Assembly: GCF_014196635.1 (NCBI RefSeq)
Contig: NZ_JACIEB010000001.1
Location: 62,001 to 126,000 of the forward strand
DNA length: 64,000 nucleotides
Direction of reading: 5' to 3'
Origin: Sphingobium fontiphilum
GTDB lineage: Bacteria; Pseudomonadota; Alphaproteobacteria; Sphingomonadales; Sphingomonadaceae
Both the position numbers and the translations under genes were made by a program. This document shows, one piece after another, positions 27,001-35,708 of the stretch; the stretch's first letter is position 1, and each line of letters opens with the position of its first letter. Below the pieces are notes generated by a model. That model saw nothing but the letters and a program-made list of their open reading frames with translations, made no database searches and was not told where the DNA came from.

Positions 27001-30000
27001 CCGTCCGCCGCTTCAAAGCGGATTGCGCCTGGCGAGCGGACGGTGAGGTGATCGGCGCCGGCAAAGGCGGCGCGCAGGCCAGGGGTGATGACCAGCCCGG
27101 AAAGGCCATCGCTACTGGCCGCGAAGCTGACTTCGCGGGCGTCGAGCGCGACATTGCTGGCGGTTAGCACAGCCGATGCGTCGATGGACAGATCGCCGCT
27201 GGAACTGGCCAGCACGGATGTGCCTGACAGGGTGGCGGAGCCCACCGCAAGAGCGGGCAGGGCGCTTATCGTATCGCTGTTGACGCGCGAAACCATCCGC
27301 TCCACGCCATTGGCGACGCGCAGCACCGCGCCTTGCCCGGTCATGCCGCTGGTCGCACCGTCGATCAGAAAATCGGCGTTGTTGGGATCGGCCAGCGCGC
27401 CACTGGCTTTGATCGCTACCCCATCCGCGACGGTCAGCGTCGAACCTGCGCCATCGGTCGCGAACAGCAGTTCGGGCGCGGACAGGATGTGATCGGCGTC
27501 GTTTTCGATGCTGATGCTGGAGGCGCGAATGGAGAGGGAGGTTTTGCCGCTGGCCGTTTCGGTCCGGATGCCGCCGATGAACAGGCTCTGCACGCCAAGG
27601 GCGGTCAGATTGTCGGCGTCAAGCCGGATCACGCCATCGCTGCCCGCGTCGGCGCTGAGGTCTGAAACGATGCGGAACGCCTGGCCGCTGATGTCGGCCT
27701 GCGCGCCGCGACCGTCCTTGCCGGGGGTGGTCAGCAGGCTGGCTTCCAGCAGCAGGTTCGCAATCGGTTCCAGGATGATCCGACCGGCGTCGATCGGCAA
27801 GCGCGGAATGGCGAGACCATCGCGCTTTGCGGCGGCGGCGAATACGCTGTTCGCCGAGGTCGTCACGATCTTCGAATATTGGCGGAACGTGTCGGATGTC
27901 TGGAGCGAGAATGTCCGCAGCGTCGATTCACGCTGGCCAGTGGCTTCCGATCCATAATAGCCGGTGACGATCTGCGACCCGTCGCGCAGTTTCGCCGAGG
28001 AACCGACGATCGCCTCCGTGCCGGTCTGTTCGACGATGCGTATGCCGCCGGGCAGAACGGCGTATTTGGCGGGCAGCAGCACATACCAGCCACTGGCGAG
28101 ACCGGCGACATTTTCCAGATAGACGCTCTTGCCGACCGCAGACGCGCCATAAAGGTCGCCATAATCGGCGCCGAATATAGGATCGAACGCCGCCGCCGCG
28201 TCGCTGCTCAGGCCCGGGACGATGGCGTAGACCTGACGGCCGTCGGGGTAGCTCAGGCCATTGGTGCTGCTGTATGGGTCGGCGTTGAAGCGGTCGAGCA
28301 CATCGCGCGAGCCGCCCGTGCCCGGCACGAATTCATAAGCGAAGACATCGCCCCCGCCGCTGAGGTCGATGGTCGCGCCCGATTGCGTCTCAACGCTGGT
28401 TCCCGCCAGCCGCAGCACGCCGGTGGGCGGCGCGGTGAGCGGATCGTTGCTGGTCGGGTTGAAATAATATTCGATCTCGTCCGTGGTGGTGCCATAGGGG
28501 ATGGACAGTCCGCCTGCGGACACGGAGGTGATGCTGCCCGTTCCGATGACCACCGACGCGGTGACCGGGGCGAAGCGGCCGCTGCCGCCCGGCGTGAAGC
28601 TGGTTTCGTTCTCCAGCGCGGTGGTCGAACCCAGGGTGAGTTGGCCAAGCGGCGCATATAGGCTGCCATCCTGGACAATATTGGCGGCCTGCACCAGCAG
28701 GTTCGATCCCGCCGAATAGGGCGTTGTGGCGCTGCCGCCCTGGGGCCGGGCGAAGCGGATCGTCCCTTCATCGGCGGCGGAGGCGACCAGAAAGGACGAG
28801 CCGGTGGTGCTGTATGTGCGCGCTGCGCTCAATGTCAGGTCGCCGTTGACGACAAGCTGGCCGAGAAGCGAATTGCTGACCGCCGTGTCGAGTCCGAGCC
28901 GCTGTTCCACCGGCACGGCGCCGATCAGGCGCAGGTCGCCGGAACTCGCCAGGATGACATCCGAAATGCTGCGGTCGAACAGCACCGCGCCGCGCACGTC
29001 GACCGACTTTCCGGTGAAGCGAACCGTGCCTTCGCCGGTTGTGCCGACCAAGGGCGATGTCATGGCTTGAAGGAGGCTGTCGAAACGAATGAAGGGCGCG
29101 TCGATCGCCAGATCGCCCTCCGCCGAAACCGTGGGAAGATAGGCGCTGAAATCCGTCGCGTCCCCGTCAAACGGGCGCGACGAGAGGATGAAGGCGCGGC
29201 CGAGCGACAGCGACACATCGCCGCCGCCGGTCAGCGAACCATAGGCGATCAGGGTGTCAAAGCCCGATTGCATCACCTGATCGGCGGCGATCTGGCCCAT
29301 ACCATCGGCGTCTGCAATGCCCTGAACCAGTTGCGGGTCGACGAAGCTGAGCGTCCCCCCCTGCGCCAGCGCTGAACCGCCATGAGCGTCGATCAATGCG
29401 CCGCTGATCGATCCGCCGCCGCCGATCGACAGGGAACCGCCCGCGCTCCACGCAGCCTGGCTGACATAACGGTTATTGCTGTCGATCAGGTCATAAGTGT
29501 CGCTGGCGCCTGAAAGGTCGATGGTCGCGCCGGTCTCGGCCATGATCGTGCGTTCGGGGCGCACCGCGGCCGTGGCGATGGCGGTGCTGGCGAACACGCC
29601 TTCGCCCAGCAGGGGGCGATCAAAGAAGCTGCCTGCGCTGATCAGGCGGGACGCGGTGGACAGCGATCCGCCATCATAGAGATTGCCGGTGGCGCGCAGG
29701 GCGTTGGACCCGGCGATGGTGGGCGCGCGGGGATTGCGGATGCTGGCGCCCGACAGGTTGATGCTGCTGCCGCTCGACAGTCGAATGCCTTCGTCCGCGC
29801 CCAGTTCGCCGAGCAGATAGAGCGGCCGCAGGGCGAGTTGGGCGTTGGTGAGAAGTTGGCCCTCGTCGCTGATGCCCAGGGCGTTGACGCCATTTTCGGC
29901 GATCAGGCCGTCGCTTCTGACCGAGAAGAAATCGTTGAAGGCGCGGGCGCCGATGGCGTTGGCGTAAAGGGCGGGCAGCGTTTCCGCCTGGGTGACGCTG

Positions 30001-33000
30001 CCCCCGATCAGGCGAATCGACCCTTCGTTCCACAATTTGGGCGTTGTAAGCGCCGCGCGGGCGTCGCCGGTAATGCTGCCGCCCTGTTCGACATGCAGTT
30101 CCAGCAGCCCGCCCAGCGTCAGCGTCGCGCCCAGACGGTCATAAGCGTCGGGCATGACGAGCGGCGTCAGTATCGAATAGAGGCTGCCGCCGGTTTCCAG
30201 GTTCATCAGCGACAATTGCTGGGCTGCGGACAGGACCGGGGTGAAGCGGCTTTGCGTCAGGTTGAGCGTTTCGCCCGCGCCGATGGCCAGCGTCTGCGTC
30301 TTCAGCAGCGCATTATAGCCGTCCAGCCGGTTGATGAAGTTGTTTTCCGTCAGCGATGTGCCGAAGGAGGTGAGCGCGTAGTTGGCGAAACCGGTTTTTT
30401 CGAAAAAGTCGAGCGAGAGCGCGGTGCCGCTTTCGGCAGGCTCTTCGCCAAAGCTGAGCGCCGGGGTTTCGAGCGAGAATGTGCCGCCACCGGCGAAACC
30501 ATGGGCCAGAATGGAGCCGTCGGCGATGCTGACGCGGGCGTTGATCGCATCGGGGTTGATGGCGTTTTCGGGCGCGGGATTATTGGTGACCCGGATTCCC
30601 GGAACATTGCCCTCCGCTTCCAGCCCCAGCAGCGGGATGGGCGAAAGCTGGAAATAATTGGTCTGGTTGATGAGGCTGACATCGCCGCCACGTGCGCGCA
30701 TGTCGACGCGGCCGTTCACGTCGACATAGCCGCCGCCCGACACGTCCAGCGTCGCGCCGTCGTTGATCAGGATGCTGCCCGAAACATCCTCTCGCACCTT
30801 GTTGGTGCCCGCCACCGCTATGGCGACGCGCGGCGCCACGCGCAGGCTGATCGAACCGCCGTCGAGATAGGCCGCGCCGTCGATCAGACCGCTATTGCCG
30901 AAATCATTGGCCCAGCGGCCGCGCGTCGACAGCGTGCCGTTGACGACGATATCGAAGCTGCCCGCGGCAATGGGGTCGTCGGTGAAAACCGATCCTTGCG
31001 TGATCTGCACGGTGCGCAGGTCGATGGCGCCGCCATGCGTCGTGACCGAACCATCAATGCCGATCCCACGCCCAGCGATGCCGATGAAGGCGCCGCCATC
31101 GGCAAGGGAAATGGCGGCGTCGGCGTCGAGGCCGATCCGGCCGGAGGTTTGCAGCGTGAGTTGCGACAGGCCCGCTTCGTTGAGCATGTCGGCCGACAGC
31201 CAGATGCTGTCGCGCCGTCCCGCGTCGAGATAAGAGCCGGCGTCGCGTTCGGTGCGGACCAGCTTGCCATTTTCATCGAAGGAGAAGGATTGGCCGAAGG
31301 TCAGCGAAGAAGACAGGGGGGCGATGTCCGAAGCGCGGATGATGCGAATGTCGCCCGCGCCGCCCAGCACGTCCGTCGTGATCTGGCTCAGGCCCTGGAC
31401 ATTGAGATAGCCTGAAGCGGGAAGTTCGGAAGCGGAGCCCTGAAGCGCGCGGGTATCGCCATAAATGGTCGAGGCGGCAGTGCCCACTTTGGCTTCGGCG
31501 CGCTGGCGCGCGCCAGCGAACGCCTGTGCGCTCAGCGTGCCGTCAAAGGCGATGGCGGACCCTTTGAGGGTCAGCGAGCCTGCATCGCGCCCCTCTGTAT
31601 AGGCGGCCTCCACGCGCGCGCCGGTAAGAACCGGATTGGCATAGGTGGTGGACAGGCCAAAGCGCGGCTGAACCTCGGTATAGCCTTCGACCAGGCCGAC
31701 ATAGTCGCCGTTGGGATCGGCCAGGCCGATGTCGACCAATTGCCCCGAACGGGTGAGCAGGCGGCTCGTCTGCACGGGGCCGCCTTCATACCGCACCCAG
31801 CCGCCCGATATGTCGATGCGCGCGCCGGACTTGACGATGATGTCGGGCGCCAGCGCGGAATCGGCGGCGCCATGGCCTGATACGCCCAGCGTCACATTGC
31901 CGCCGCTGGTCATCAATTCCGAAGCCGCGACGCCGACCTGCTCATAATAGCTCGCGGCTTCGATCAGCGGAGAGCCGATCCAGCGTACGCCGTCTTCGCG
32001 CACGCCCGACAGGCGCGGATCGATCAGAACGGTCGTTCCGTTCAGAAACTCCGCCCGGTAGAGGGGCGTGTCGCGCAGTTCATTGCCCTTGACCGGCGAA
32101 ATGCGGATCAGGTTGCGGCTGGAGGGGACGACATAGTCCTTGACCCCGCCGACATCGATGGTCGCGCCGCTGTCGATGAAGATGCGCGATTGCCCGGCGG
32201 TGGCGTCCTCGGCCAATATGCCCGCCAGTCCGGCGTTCGCGCCAATCGTGACGTCGGCGCTGGGCGCCAGCAACAGGCTGTCCGAACCGATTTCGATCCG
32301 GGAGGTGGCGCTGCCGATCTGGATCTGCGACGTCTTGAAGCTGGCGATGGAGGCGGCCGATTGCGGAATGGTTTCCGCGCCGGTGTCGGGATTGAGCAGC
32401 AGCAGGCTGCCCGCATCCAGCCGGATGTCGCCGCCCGTCACCGAAATCATGCCGTTGCGCGCGACGCTGGTCGTCGAACGCAATATGCCGCTCTGAAGAA
32501 CCGCGCCATTTTGCGATGCGCCCAGCGACACATAGCCGCGATCGGCGCTGATGATCGCGCCCGCGCCGTTGATGACGCTGTCGGGGGCGTCATTGGCCAG
32601 CGCCTGCGTGGTGATGACCAGCCCGCGAATAAAGGGGCTGATGCTGGTGGCCGTGCCTTCCGAACGGTCGAGGAAGAAGCGGCGTCCCGATTGCAGACTG
32701 ACCTGACCGTTGGAGGAGGTCAGCGTGCCCATGTTGACGATGTCGGGGGCCAGGCCGATGATGAAACCGGAATCGCCGCTGGTGATGCGCGCGCCGCGCG
32801 CGATGGTGATGCCGCCCTCGCTGCCGTCCGATCCGGCCATGGGCGAGAAGGCGAAGGCGGATGGCCGCTCCGCGCTCGACGCCTGATCCCGGAAACCCAG
32901 CAGGCCATAGGCCAAATATTCGCGGTTGCGTTCGGCCAGCGTCAACGCCTGGCTGATCGACCCGTTCAGCGCGGTGGCGCGGCCGATTTCCATGCTGGAA

Positions 33001-33737
33001 ACCAGCAGCGAATGGGTGTTGACCTGGGCGTTGGCGCCGAACATGACGCCCGCCTGATTGAGGATCAGGACGGTGCCGTCGGCCTTGATCGATCCCAGTA
33101 TCTGGGTCGGGGACAGCGTGGACCCGGCCGTTCGCAGCCCCGTTGCGGGATCAATTTCGCCAACGATCCGGTTCAGCGCCACCCAGTCCTTCTGAGCGAC
33201 GCCATTCTCCTTCTGGCTGAAGGTCAGCGTCGTGTTCGCGCCGACATTCATGCTTTCCCAGGACAGGATCGCGCGCTTTTCCGTCTGGGTGACGACAACG
33301 TCGCTCTTGCCGTTCGTTATCGTTTCAACCGGCGCCAGCGCGCCCTGCCATGTGCGCAGTCCGGTCAGGTCGCTGGCCATCGGCGTCGGATTGGCGACGG
33401 GCATCAATCCGCCCCTCACCAGGCCGTTGGGCACGGCGCCAGCGGCGGCGGCGGCCGCGCGCGCCGCCGCCTGCGCCTGCTGCGCCAGGTTCATCTGCTG
33501 CGCGGCCTTCGCCTGATTGGCGAGGGCGGACGCCGCCGCGCGCTGCTGTGCCGCGGTCAGCGGATTGGCGGACGCCGGACGCACGGTGACAGGCGAGGGC
33601 ACGGGCGCGGTGTAGACGCCAGCAGCGCCGCGCAGAACCGATGCATTCTGGGCAAAGGCCGGGGCAGCCATGCTGACCAGGCTGACACCGATCAGCAGGC
33701 CGGCGCGAGGACGGTTGCGATTAGCCGGTTTCATCAC
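21081..33737 (-). CDS. Giant two-partner-secretion exoprotein (filamentous haemagglutinin-like TpsA)
   Basis: The 4218-residue protein has a signal peptide (to about residue 29, APAFAQ), then an Ala/Gln-rich linker (about 57-103), then the TPS secretion domain (about 120-330). The TPS domain contains WESMNVGANTTLTFSQ, VALNRIVGEIDP, PTQILGSIKADGTVLILNQ and VMFGANAQVNTHSLLVSSM. The long middle is repetitive beta-helix rich in Gly, Ser, Ala and Asp. The C-terminal part with SFTDGSLLLNQSRLFTRGG and ITLWSSNGDLNAG resembles the DUF3739 region of haemagglutinin-family proteins. The last 13 residues hold a cysteine pair (C4206, C4215). It is probably exported by the TpsB encoded at 38702 and displayed as a surface adhesin. 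GTG 33737 or ATG 33734 may be the start. Confidence 0.92.
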   Translation of the reverse strand: MMKPANRNRPRAGLLIGVSLVSMAAPAFAQNASVLRGAAGVYTAPVPSPVTVRPASANPLTAAQQRAAASALANQAKAAQQMNLAQQAQAAARAAAAAAGAVPNGLVRGGLMPVANPTPMASDLTGLRTWQGALAPVETITNGKSDVVVTQTEKRAILSWESMNVGANTTLTFSQKENGVAQKDWVALNRIVGEIDPATGLRTAGSTLSPTQILGSIKADGTVLILNQAGVMFGANAQVNTHSLLVSSMEIGRATALNGSISQALTLAERNREYLAYGLLGFRDQASSAERPSAFAFSPMAGSDGSEGGITIARGARITSGDSGFIIGLAPDIVNMGTLTSSNGQVSLQSGRRFFLDRSEGTATSISPFIRGLVITTQALANDAPDSVINGAGAIISADRGYVSLGASQNGAVLQSGILRSTTSVARNGMISVTGGDIRLDAGSLLLLNPDTGAETIPQSAASIASFKTSQIQIGSATSRIEIGSDSLLLAPSADVTIGANAGLAGILAEDATAGQSRIFIDSGATIDVGGVKDYVVPSSRNLIRISPVKGNELRDTPLYRAEFLNGTTVLIDPRLSGVREDGVRWIGSPLIEAASYYEQVGVAASELMTSGGNVTLGVSGHGAADSALAPDIIVKSGARIDISGGWVRYEGGPVQTSRLLTRSGQLVDIGLADPNGDYVGLVEGYTEVQPRFGLSTTYANPVLTGARVEAAYTEGRDAGSLTLKGSAIAFDGTLSAQAFAGARQRAEAKVGTAASTIYGDTRALQGSASELPASGYLNVQGLSQITTDVLGGAGDIRIIRASDIAPLSSSLTFGQSFSFDENGKLVRTERDAGSYLDAGRRDSIWLSADMLNEAGLSQLTLQTSGRIGLDADAAISLADGGAFIGIAGRGIGIDGSVTTHGGAIDLRTVQITQGSVFTDDPIAAGSFDIVVNGTLSTRGRWANDFGNSGLIDGAAYLDGGSISLRVAPRVAIAVAGTNKVREDVSGSILINDGATLDVSGGGYVDVNGRVDMRARGGDVSLINQTNYFQLSPIPLLGLEAEGNVPGIRVTNNPAPENAINPDAINARVSIADGSILAHGFAGGGTFSLETPALSFGEEPAESGTALSLDFFEKTGFANYALTSFGTSLTENNFINRLDGYNALLKTQTLAIGAGETLNLTQSRFTPVLSAAQQLSLMNLETGGSLYSILTPLVMPDAYDRLGATLTLGGLLELHVEQGGSITGDARAALTTPKLWNEGSIRLIGGSVTQAETLPALYANAIGARAFNDFFSVRSDGLIAENGVNALGISDEGQLLTNAQLALRPLYLLGELGADEGIRLSSGSSINLSGASIRNPRAPTIAGSNALRATGNLYDGGSLSTASRLISAGSFFDRPLLGEGVFASTAIATAAVRPERTIMAETGATIDLSGASDTYDLIDSNNRYVSQAAWSAGGSLSIGGGGSISGALIDAHGGSALAQGGTLSFVDPQLVQGIADADGMGQIAADQVMQSGFDTLIAYGSLTGGGDVSLSLGRAFILSSRPFDGDATDFSAYLPTVSAEGDLAIDAPFIRFDSLLQAMTSPLVGTTGEGTVRFTGKSVDVRGAVLFDRSISDVILASSGDLRLIGAVPVEQRLGLDTAVSNSLLGQLVVNGDLTLSAARTYSTTGSSFLVASAADEGTIRFARPQGGSATTPYSAGSNLLVQAANIVQDGSLYAPLGQLTLGSTTALENETSFTPGGSGRFAPVTASVVIGTGSITSVSAGGLSIPYGTTTDEIEYYFNPTSNDPLTAPPTGVLRLAGTSVETQSGATIDLSGGGDVFAYEFVPGTGGSRDVLDRFNADPYSSTNGLSYPDGRQVYAIVPGLSSDAAAAFDPIFGADYGDLYGASAVGKSVYLENVAGLASGWYVLLPAKYAVLPGGIRIVEQTGTEAIVGSSAKLRDGSQIVTGYYGSEATGQRESTLRTFSLQTSDTFRQYSKIVTTSANSVFAAAAKRDGLAIPRLPIDAGRIILEPIANLLLEASLLTTPGKDGRGAQADISGQAFRIVSDLSADAGSDGVIRLDADNLTALGVQSLFIGGIRTETASGKTSLSIRASSISIENDADHILSAPELLFATDGAGSTLTVADGVAIKASGALADPNNADFLIDGATSGMTGQGAVLRVANGVERMVSRVNSDTISALPALAVGSATLSGTSVLASSSGDLSIDASAVLTASNVALDAREVSFAASSDGLSGLVITPGLRAAFAGADHLTVRSPGAIRFEAADGGSLYEFGAVTFDSSGFGLIGDSAASVTIRSDSLRLANSSGATINCAAPCAEGSLFVETGALSFGSGILGVDGFGKSVSISATNGIRYDGVGGLSVGGADLSLATPFIADAAITLLPGVEATLPSLSLGTDASLSITGTAGVVLPDGTPGAKLALTAQDILISGTHLRATAGLLSARATGDISLTDGAILEAPSYARQFGDSADPYLVSAPGGTLSLTSVDGSIIAGTGTRMSVGGTQGKAGALALRAAKGLVTLGGVIDGAAPDGGGSLTLDTGGAFDLDGFSAAPQGFTGTINIHAGSGDLTLSAGRTLIAENLLLASENGGVDIGGAIDTSGINGGDVSLYGRTGVRLRAGSLIDASADGYANDDSRQASAGDVLLGTDGTGALTIDSGATIDLRALRSGNRLVPVIRNGETLFSYVDSDQGGTLTLRAPIIEQDGADSINASFAGTINGARAITAEAFKRYDLGAIAADGRYTGVTIVNGTAVLDTAQTATGLVNFLAARGDGTIPQFIENFDISAAYANLGALSDNPVFLARPGIELTYGGDIKLASNWNFAAANIDVDGAMAAGVMRQSTLLPGKVVVNAGREAELLENHADFLYRVGGSIYGAAGALTLRAGGDLTIAGSITDGMFTFGDQSDPDYLVKVIGGTGGSRQIVVPLSCFGPRSCPGIVSYTNSGQLLRALINFSALSSTSTEVSVPPQPLPNDMPYNALANSAAALGAGTDGAGDPIGSASLFPILSDGSVAGSWSYTLVGGADLGLGTSGLPSIDPLRVDAASLGKVSVEGERSYGYGAGGGATFGGDIVLGNGRFYYGFDELVSENGDALRPRENGYTTINLSGGRYGAISSFLRARALAYFGAQTTGAYRYEGGSTNPTAVSTTAALAEAFLTEIEADLTALVLDPATGIVSGGSSQTSTTAFVRTLVRTGTGDISIAAAGDVDLRNGDTVTTRAVGSTRYQVGGTSVYTVGHLAATGLVMATNMQTGEVLTVDPSSYLAAAPSDEEIGSFRYGRGSQSALAGLFANDPAYLTGGGDIGVGALGDVLGRRDVYGEARVANAGFSFIGSSDQPWRIGAIGDSVNQRINTQLFTSGIGALGGGSLTLRAGGDISDLTLASLSSTTTADAVSSDGLTVTRTLMNWGSGNILVNAGGDLLGGRIDLAHGDGALAIAGSIRSAGTLASFVSGELAQNLLRVRINDAHIRFNVGGSAQLQGIAALGARGDGSDPTMALNAFGFYSANSAIDLIANGGISILDQGATVVTGRTGQAATAVYPATVNLASLTGDLTLTAARAEPGGARTINLFPSPTGQLRLLAGGDINATTITMEDRDPGQLPGYFSAFSVTEPATLVAGQDFSFPVILPDTSTAERAALHNSAITHLGDDEPVRVHAGGDALDLILSLPKQARISAGRDIVNMMLFNQNITANDITRVVAGRDIIATATLTRAQLGNGVFGDPLPALQGNSFVIGGPGAFVLEAGRDAGPFLNSAVVDPRRVRDGEIDFYGQLSMGGGILSIGNEWNPALGETGADINVLFGVGKGADYASLRDIYVDPANIADLDDDLFVQVEDANGNLIADRTQPIYGPILIAWMKAHAADLLSQRYGSTSVTAQQAYDAFLTLPELNQRSFLIKEIYFNELEMTSRPDGPSYLQYSRGYRAVNTLFSPDLGYTANNLEGGEAGASDTVETGNLDLRIATIQTARGGDIALLGPGGRILAGSTVRTSEQAARRTYDGTRLFAGDRAVSLSANGNPALGFSQISPATISSIPAGYEGIITLRGGRLMSFTDGSLLLNQSRLFTRGGGDITLWSSNGDLNAGQGPKSAASFPPVVVRIDENGFSQVDAVGGVSGAGIAAFAPAVGVTPPDVFLIAPRGTVDAGDAGVRVAGNLFVAAAAVANADNFQVGGASIGVVSSPVVDAGAVAASNAASAAASEAAKAATAGKGDEQRTQIFVDVQGYAGDKDRCDQTPRPADCPAQ

Positions 33738-33787
33738 TGGTCGTTTCCTTGGGTTAATTGCGCGCGCAAATATAATTCTTCGGCTCC

Positions 33788-33815
33788 CGCCCCGGATGCG
33801 ATGATGCGCGGGGCG
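33788..33815. promoter_or_regulatory. Intercistronic hairpin between porin and tpsA
   Basis: CGCCCCG (33788-33794) and CGGGGCG (33809-33815) form a 7-pair stem with a 14-base loop in the 97-base gap upstream of tpsA. No T run follows on the minus strand. It may protect or process the transcript, or lower tpsA expression relative to upstream genes. A 12-base palindrome TTGCGCGCGCAA lies at 33758-33769. Confidence 0.35.
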
Positions 33816-33834
33816 AGGGGCCGGTTCATGGCGA

Positions 33835-35670
33835 TCAGAAGCCGGCCACCAGGTCGATCTGAAGCACGTCGATCGACAGCGGGTTGCCGTAAATTTCGTT
33901 GGAGCTGAGATAGCGGCCGGTCAGGCGCAGATTCTTCGCGATCATATAGTCGCCCGACACGATATAGCCTTGCGCATTGGTGCCGCCGAGGTGGAAATCG
34001 CTGTCGGCCAGGCTGTCGAGCACGGCGTCGGGCTCGATCCGGCGATAGGCGGCGCCCACGCGCCACTGGCCCGCCTTTTCCAGCGCCTTGCTGCCGAGCA
34101 GGGCCTGGACCATCCAGGCTGTGTCGCCGCTTTCATAGCGGGCGACGAGCGGGCCGCCGTCGACCGCCGTGCTGTTGGCGAGCGCCGCACAAGGATTGGT
34201 GTTGACGACATTGGTGCGCGATCCGGCGGGGTTGGACGGATCGACCGGGACCGACACGGTCACGCCGGTGATGTTGGTCACGGGCAGGCCGTCGGGCAGG
34301 TTGGCGCAGGCGTCGCTGCGGCGGTATGCCAGATTTTTGAGGAAGGTGCCGCTCAGCGAGAAGCGCAGATCCTCGCCTATGTCGGCATGAACCTCGGCGC
34401 TGGCTTCCAGGATGTTATAATCCTGCAACAGGCCGACGAACTGCGGCTGGGGCGAATTGAGCGGATCGGCCGGGTCGACCGCCAACCGGCGCAGCAGCAT
34501 CAGCGTGTTGCCCTTGGCCAGGAAGGCGGGGCGGGTGTGATCGGTCGAACATTCGACCTCGCCCAGATAAGGCGAGCAAATGTCCGAAAGTTCGCCGCGG
34601 ACATTGGAGAAATCGAAATATTTGGCCGACAGCCGCGCGCCGATGTCGCCGCCATCCCAAGCCAGCGCCGCTTCGCCGCCATAGATCCATTTGCCGTTGC
34701 GGCGAGTCTTGCCGACTGACGTCGACGGGTTGTCCTCACCCACATATTCGAAGGGGAAGGCGCCGCCCGTCAGCGCCAGGTTCAGGCCCGAACCCAGCCA
34801 GTCGCCGCTGTCCGCCCGCGCGGCGACGCCGTCGAAGTTCAGATCCTCGTCGAACAGGATTTCGTCGGTGATGAACGGGTTTTCAAACCGGCCGAAGCTC
34901 AGGCGCAACTGGTTGAAGGGCTGAAGCCGGACAAAGGCGCGATCGAGCCATATATCCTTCTTGGAAAAGCCGCCACCCAGCAGGGTGGTGACCGAAACCG
35001 GCCCGTTATTGTTGCCGCTGGCGAGCAGCAGGCCCGCCTCGACACCCTTGGTGATCTGCGCTTCGACACCCAGACGCGCGCGGATCGACAGCCGGTTCAG
35101 GCGATCCTGCCGGGTGTTGAGCAGGGGCAGGGTATTGAAGTTCGCGCTGCCCAGCAGGTCGGTCGGCCCGTTCTGGTTATAGGCGGCGAAATCGATGAAG
35201 TCGTTGGCGTTGCCATCGGCATAGATGTTCGACTGGCTGCGGAACCGCACGTCGCCGGTAATCTTGATGCGATCCACCCATTCGGGCACGGCGCCGGGGG
35301 TCGCCCAGCCTTCGCTTTGCGCCTGGGCCAGCACTTCCTTGCGGACCTCGTCGCGGATCTCGTCCTTCACCGCCTGCGGGACATAGGGGACGCGGACAGC
35401 GCCCGGCGCGGGCGGCGGCGGCACGGCGGCGGCCAGCTTGGCCTGGGCGGCGTCGGCCTCTGACTGCGCCTGCGCCAGCAGCGCCTCGCCAGCCTCCGCC
35501 GTGATGACCTTCTGTCCCACCAGCAGGCGGATCAGGTTAACCATGGCGTTGGGCGAAGGTTCGGCGGTCGCCGTCTGCGCCCATGCGGGCGTCGTCGCCG
35601 TCAGCAACGCCGCCAAACTTGCCGTCGCCGCCAGCGTGCGCGCGGCCTTGCCGTGAACGAGCCTGTTCAT
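33835..35670 (-). CDS. Putative outer-membrane porin
   Basis: The 611-residue protein has a signal peptide (to about AWAQ), then a helical, likely coiled-coil segment (NLIRLLVGQKVITAEAGEALLAQAQSEADAAQAKL is the region; Pro/Ala-rich linker after it). A beta-barrel follows, ending in the outer-membrane signature phenylalanine (IDLVAGF). This matches the putative-porin (Porin_5-like) family. ATG 35670 has AAAGGGA 5 bases upstream; in-frame ATGs at 35694 and 35697 are alternatives. It lies 38 bases after the tonB gene and 97 bases before tpsA, in one leftward run. Its link with a private TonB motor suggests that it may be an energised or accessory channel, which is an inference. Confidence 0.85.
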   Translation of the reverse strand: MNRLVHGKAARTLAATASLAALLTATTPAWAQTATAEPSPNAMVNLIRLLVGQKVITAEAGEALLAQAQSEADAAQAKLAAAVPPPPAPGAVRVPYVPQAVKDEIRDEVRKEVLAQAQSEGWATPGAVPEWVDRIKITGDVRFRSQSNIYADGNANDFIDFAAYNQNGPTDLLGSANFNTLPLLNTRQDRLNRLSIRARLGVEAQITKGVEAGLLLASGNNNGPVSVTTLLGGGFSKKDIWLDRAFVRLQPFNQLRLSFGRFENPFITDEILFDEDLNFDGVAARADSGDWLGSGLNLALTGGAFPFEYVGEDNPSTSVGKTRRNGKWIYGGEAALAWDGGDIGARLSAKYFDFSNVRGELSDICSPYLGEVECSTDHTRPAFLAKGNTLMLLRRLAVDPADPLNSPQPQFVGLLQDYNILEASAEVHADIGEDLRFSLSGTFLKNLAYRRSDACANLPDGLPVTNITGVTVSVPVDPSNPAGSRTNVVNTNPCAALANSTAVDGGPLVARYESGDTAWMVQALLGSKALEKAGQWRVGAAYRRIEPDAVLDSLADSDFHLGGTNAQGYIVSGDYMIAKNLRLTGRYLSSNEIYGNPLSIDVLQIDLVAGF

Positions 35671-35708
35671 TTCGGTCCCTTTTCTTGCGGTCATCATGCT
35701 TGCCGCTC

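Noticed and set aside
23000-33000. Possible CRISPR or tandem DNA repeats in the TpsA gene
   Set aside because: The repetitiveness is at protein level (beta-helix motifs) and varies in DNA sequence and spacing; there are no regular identical repeats with spacers.
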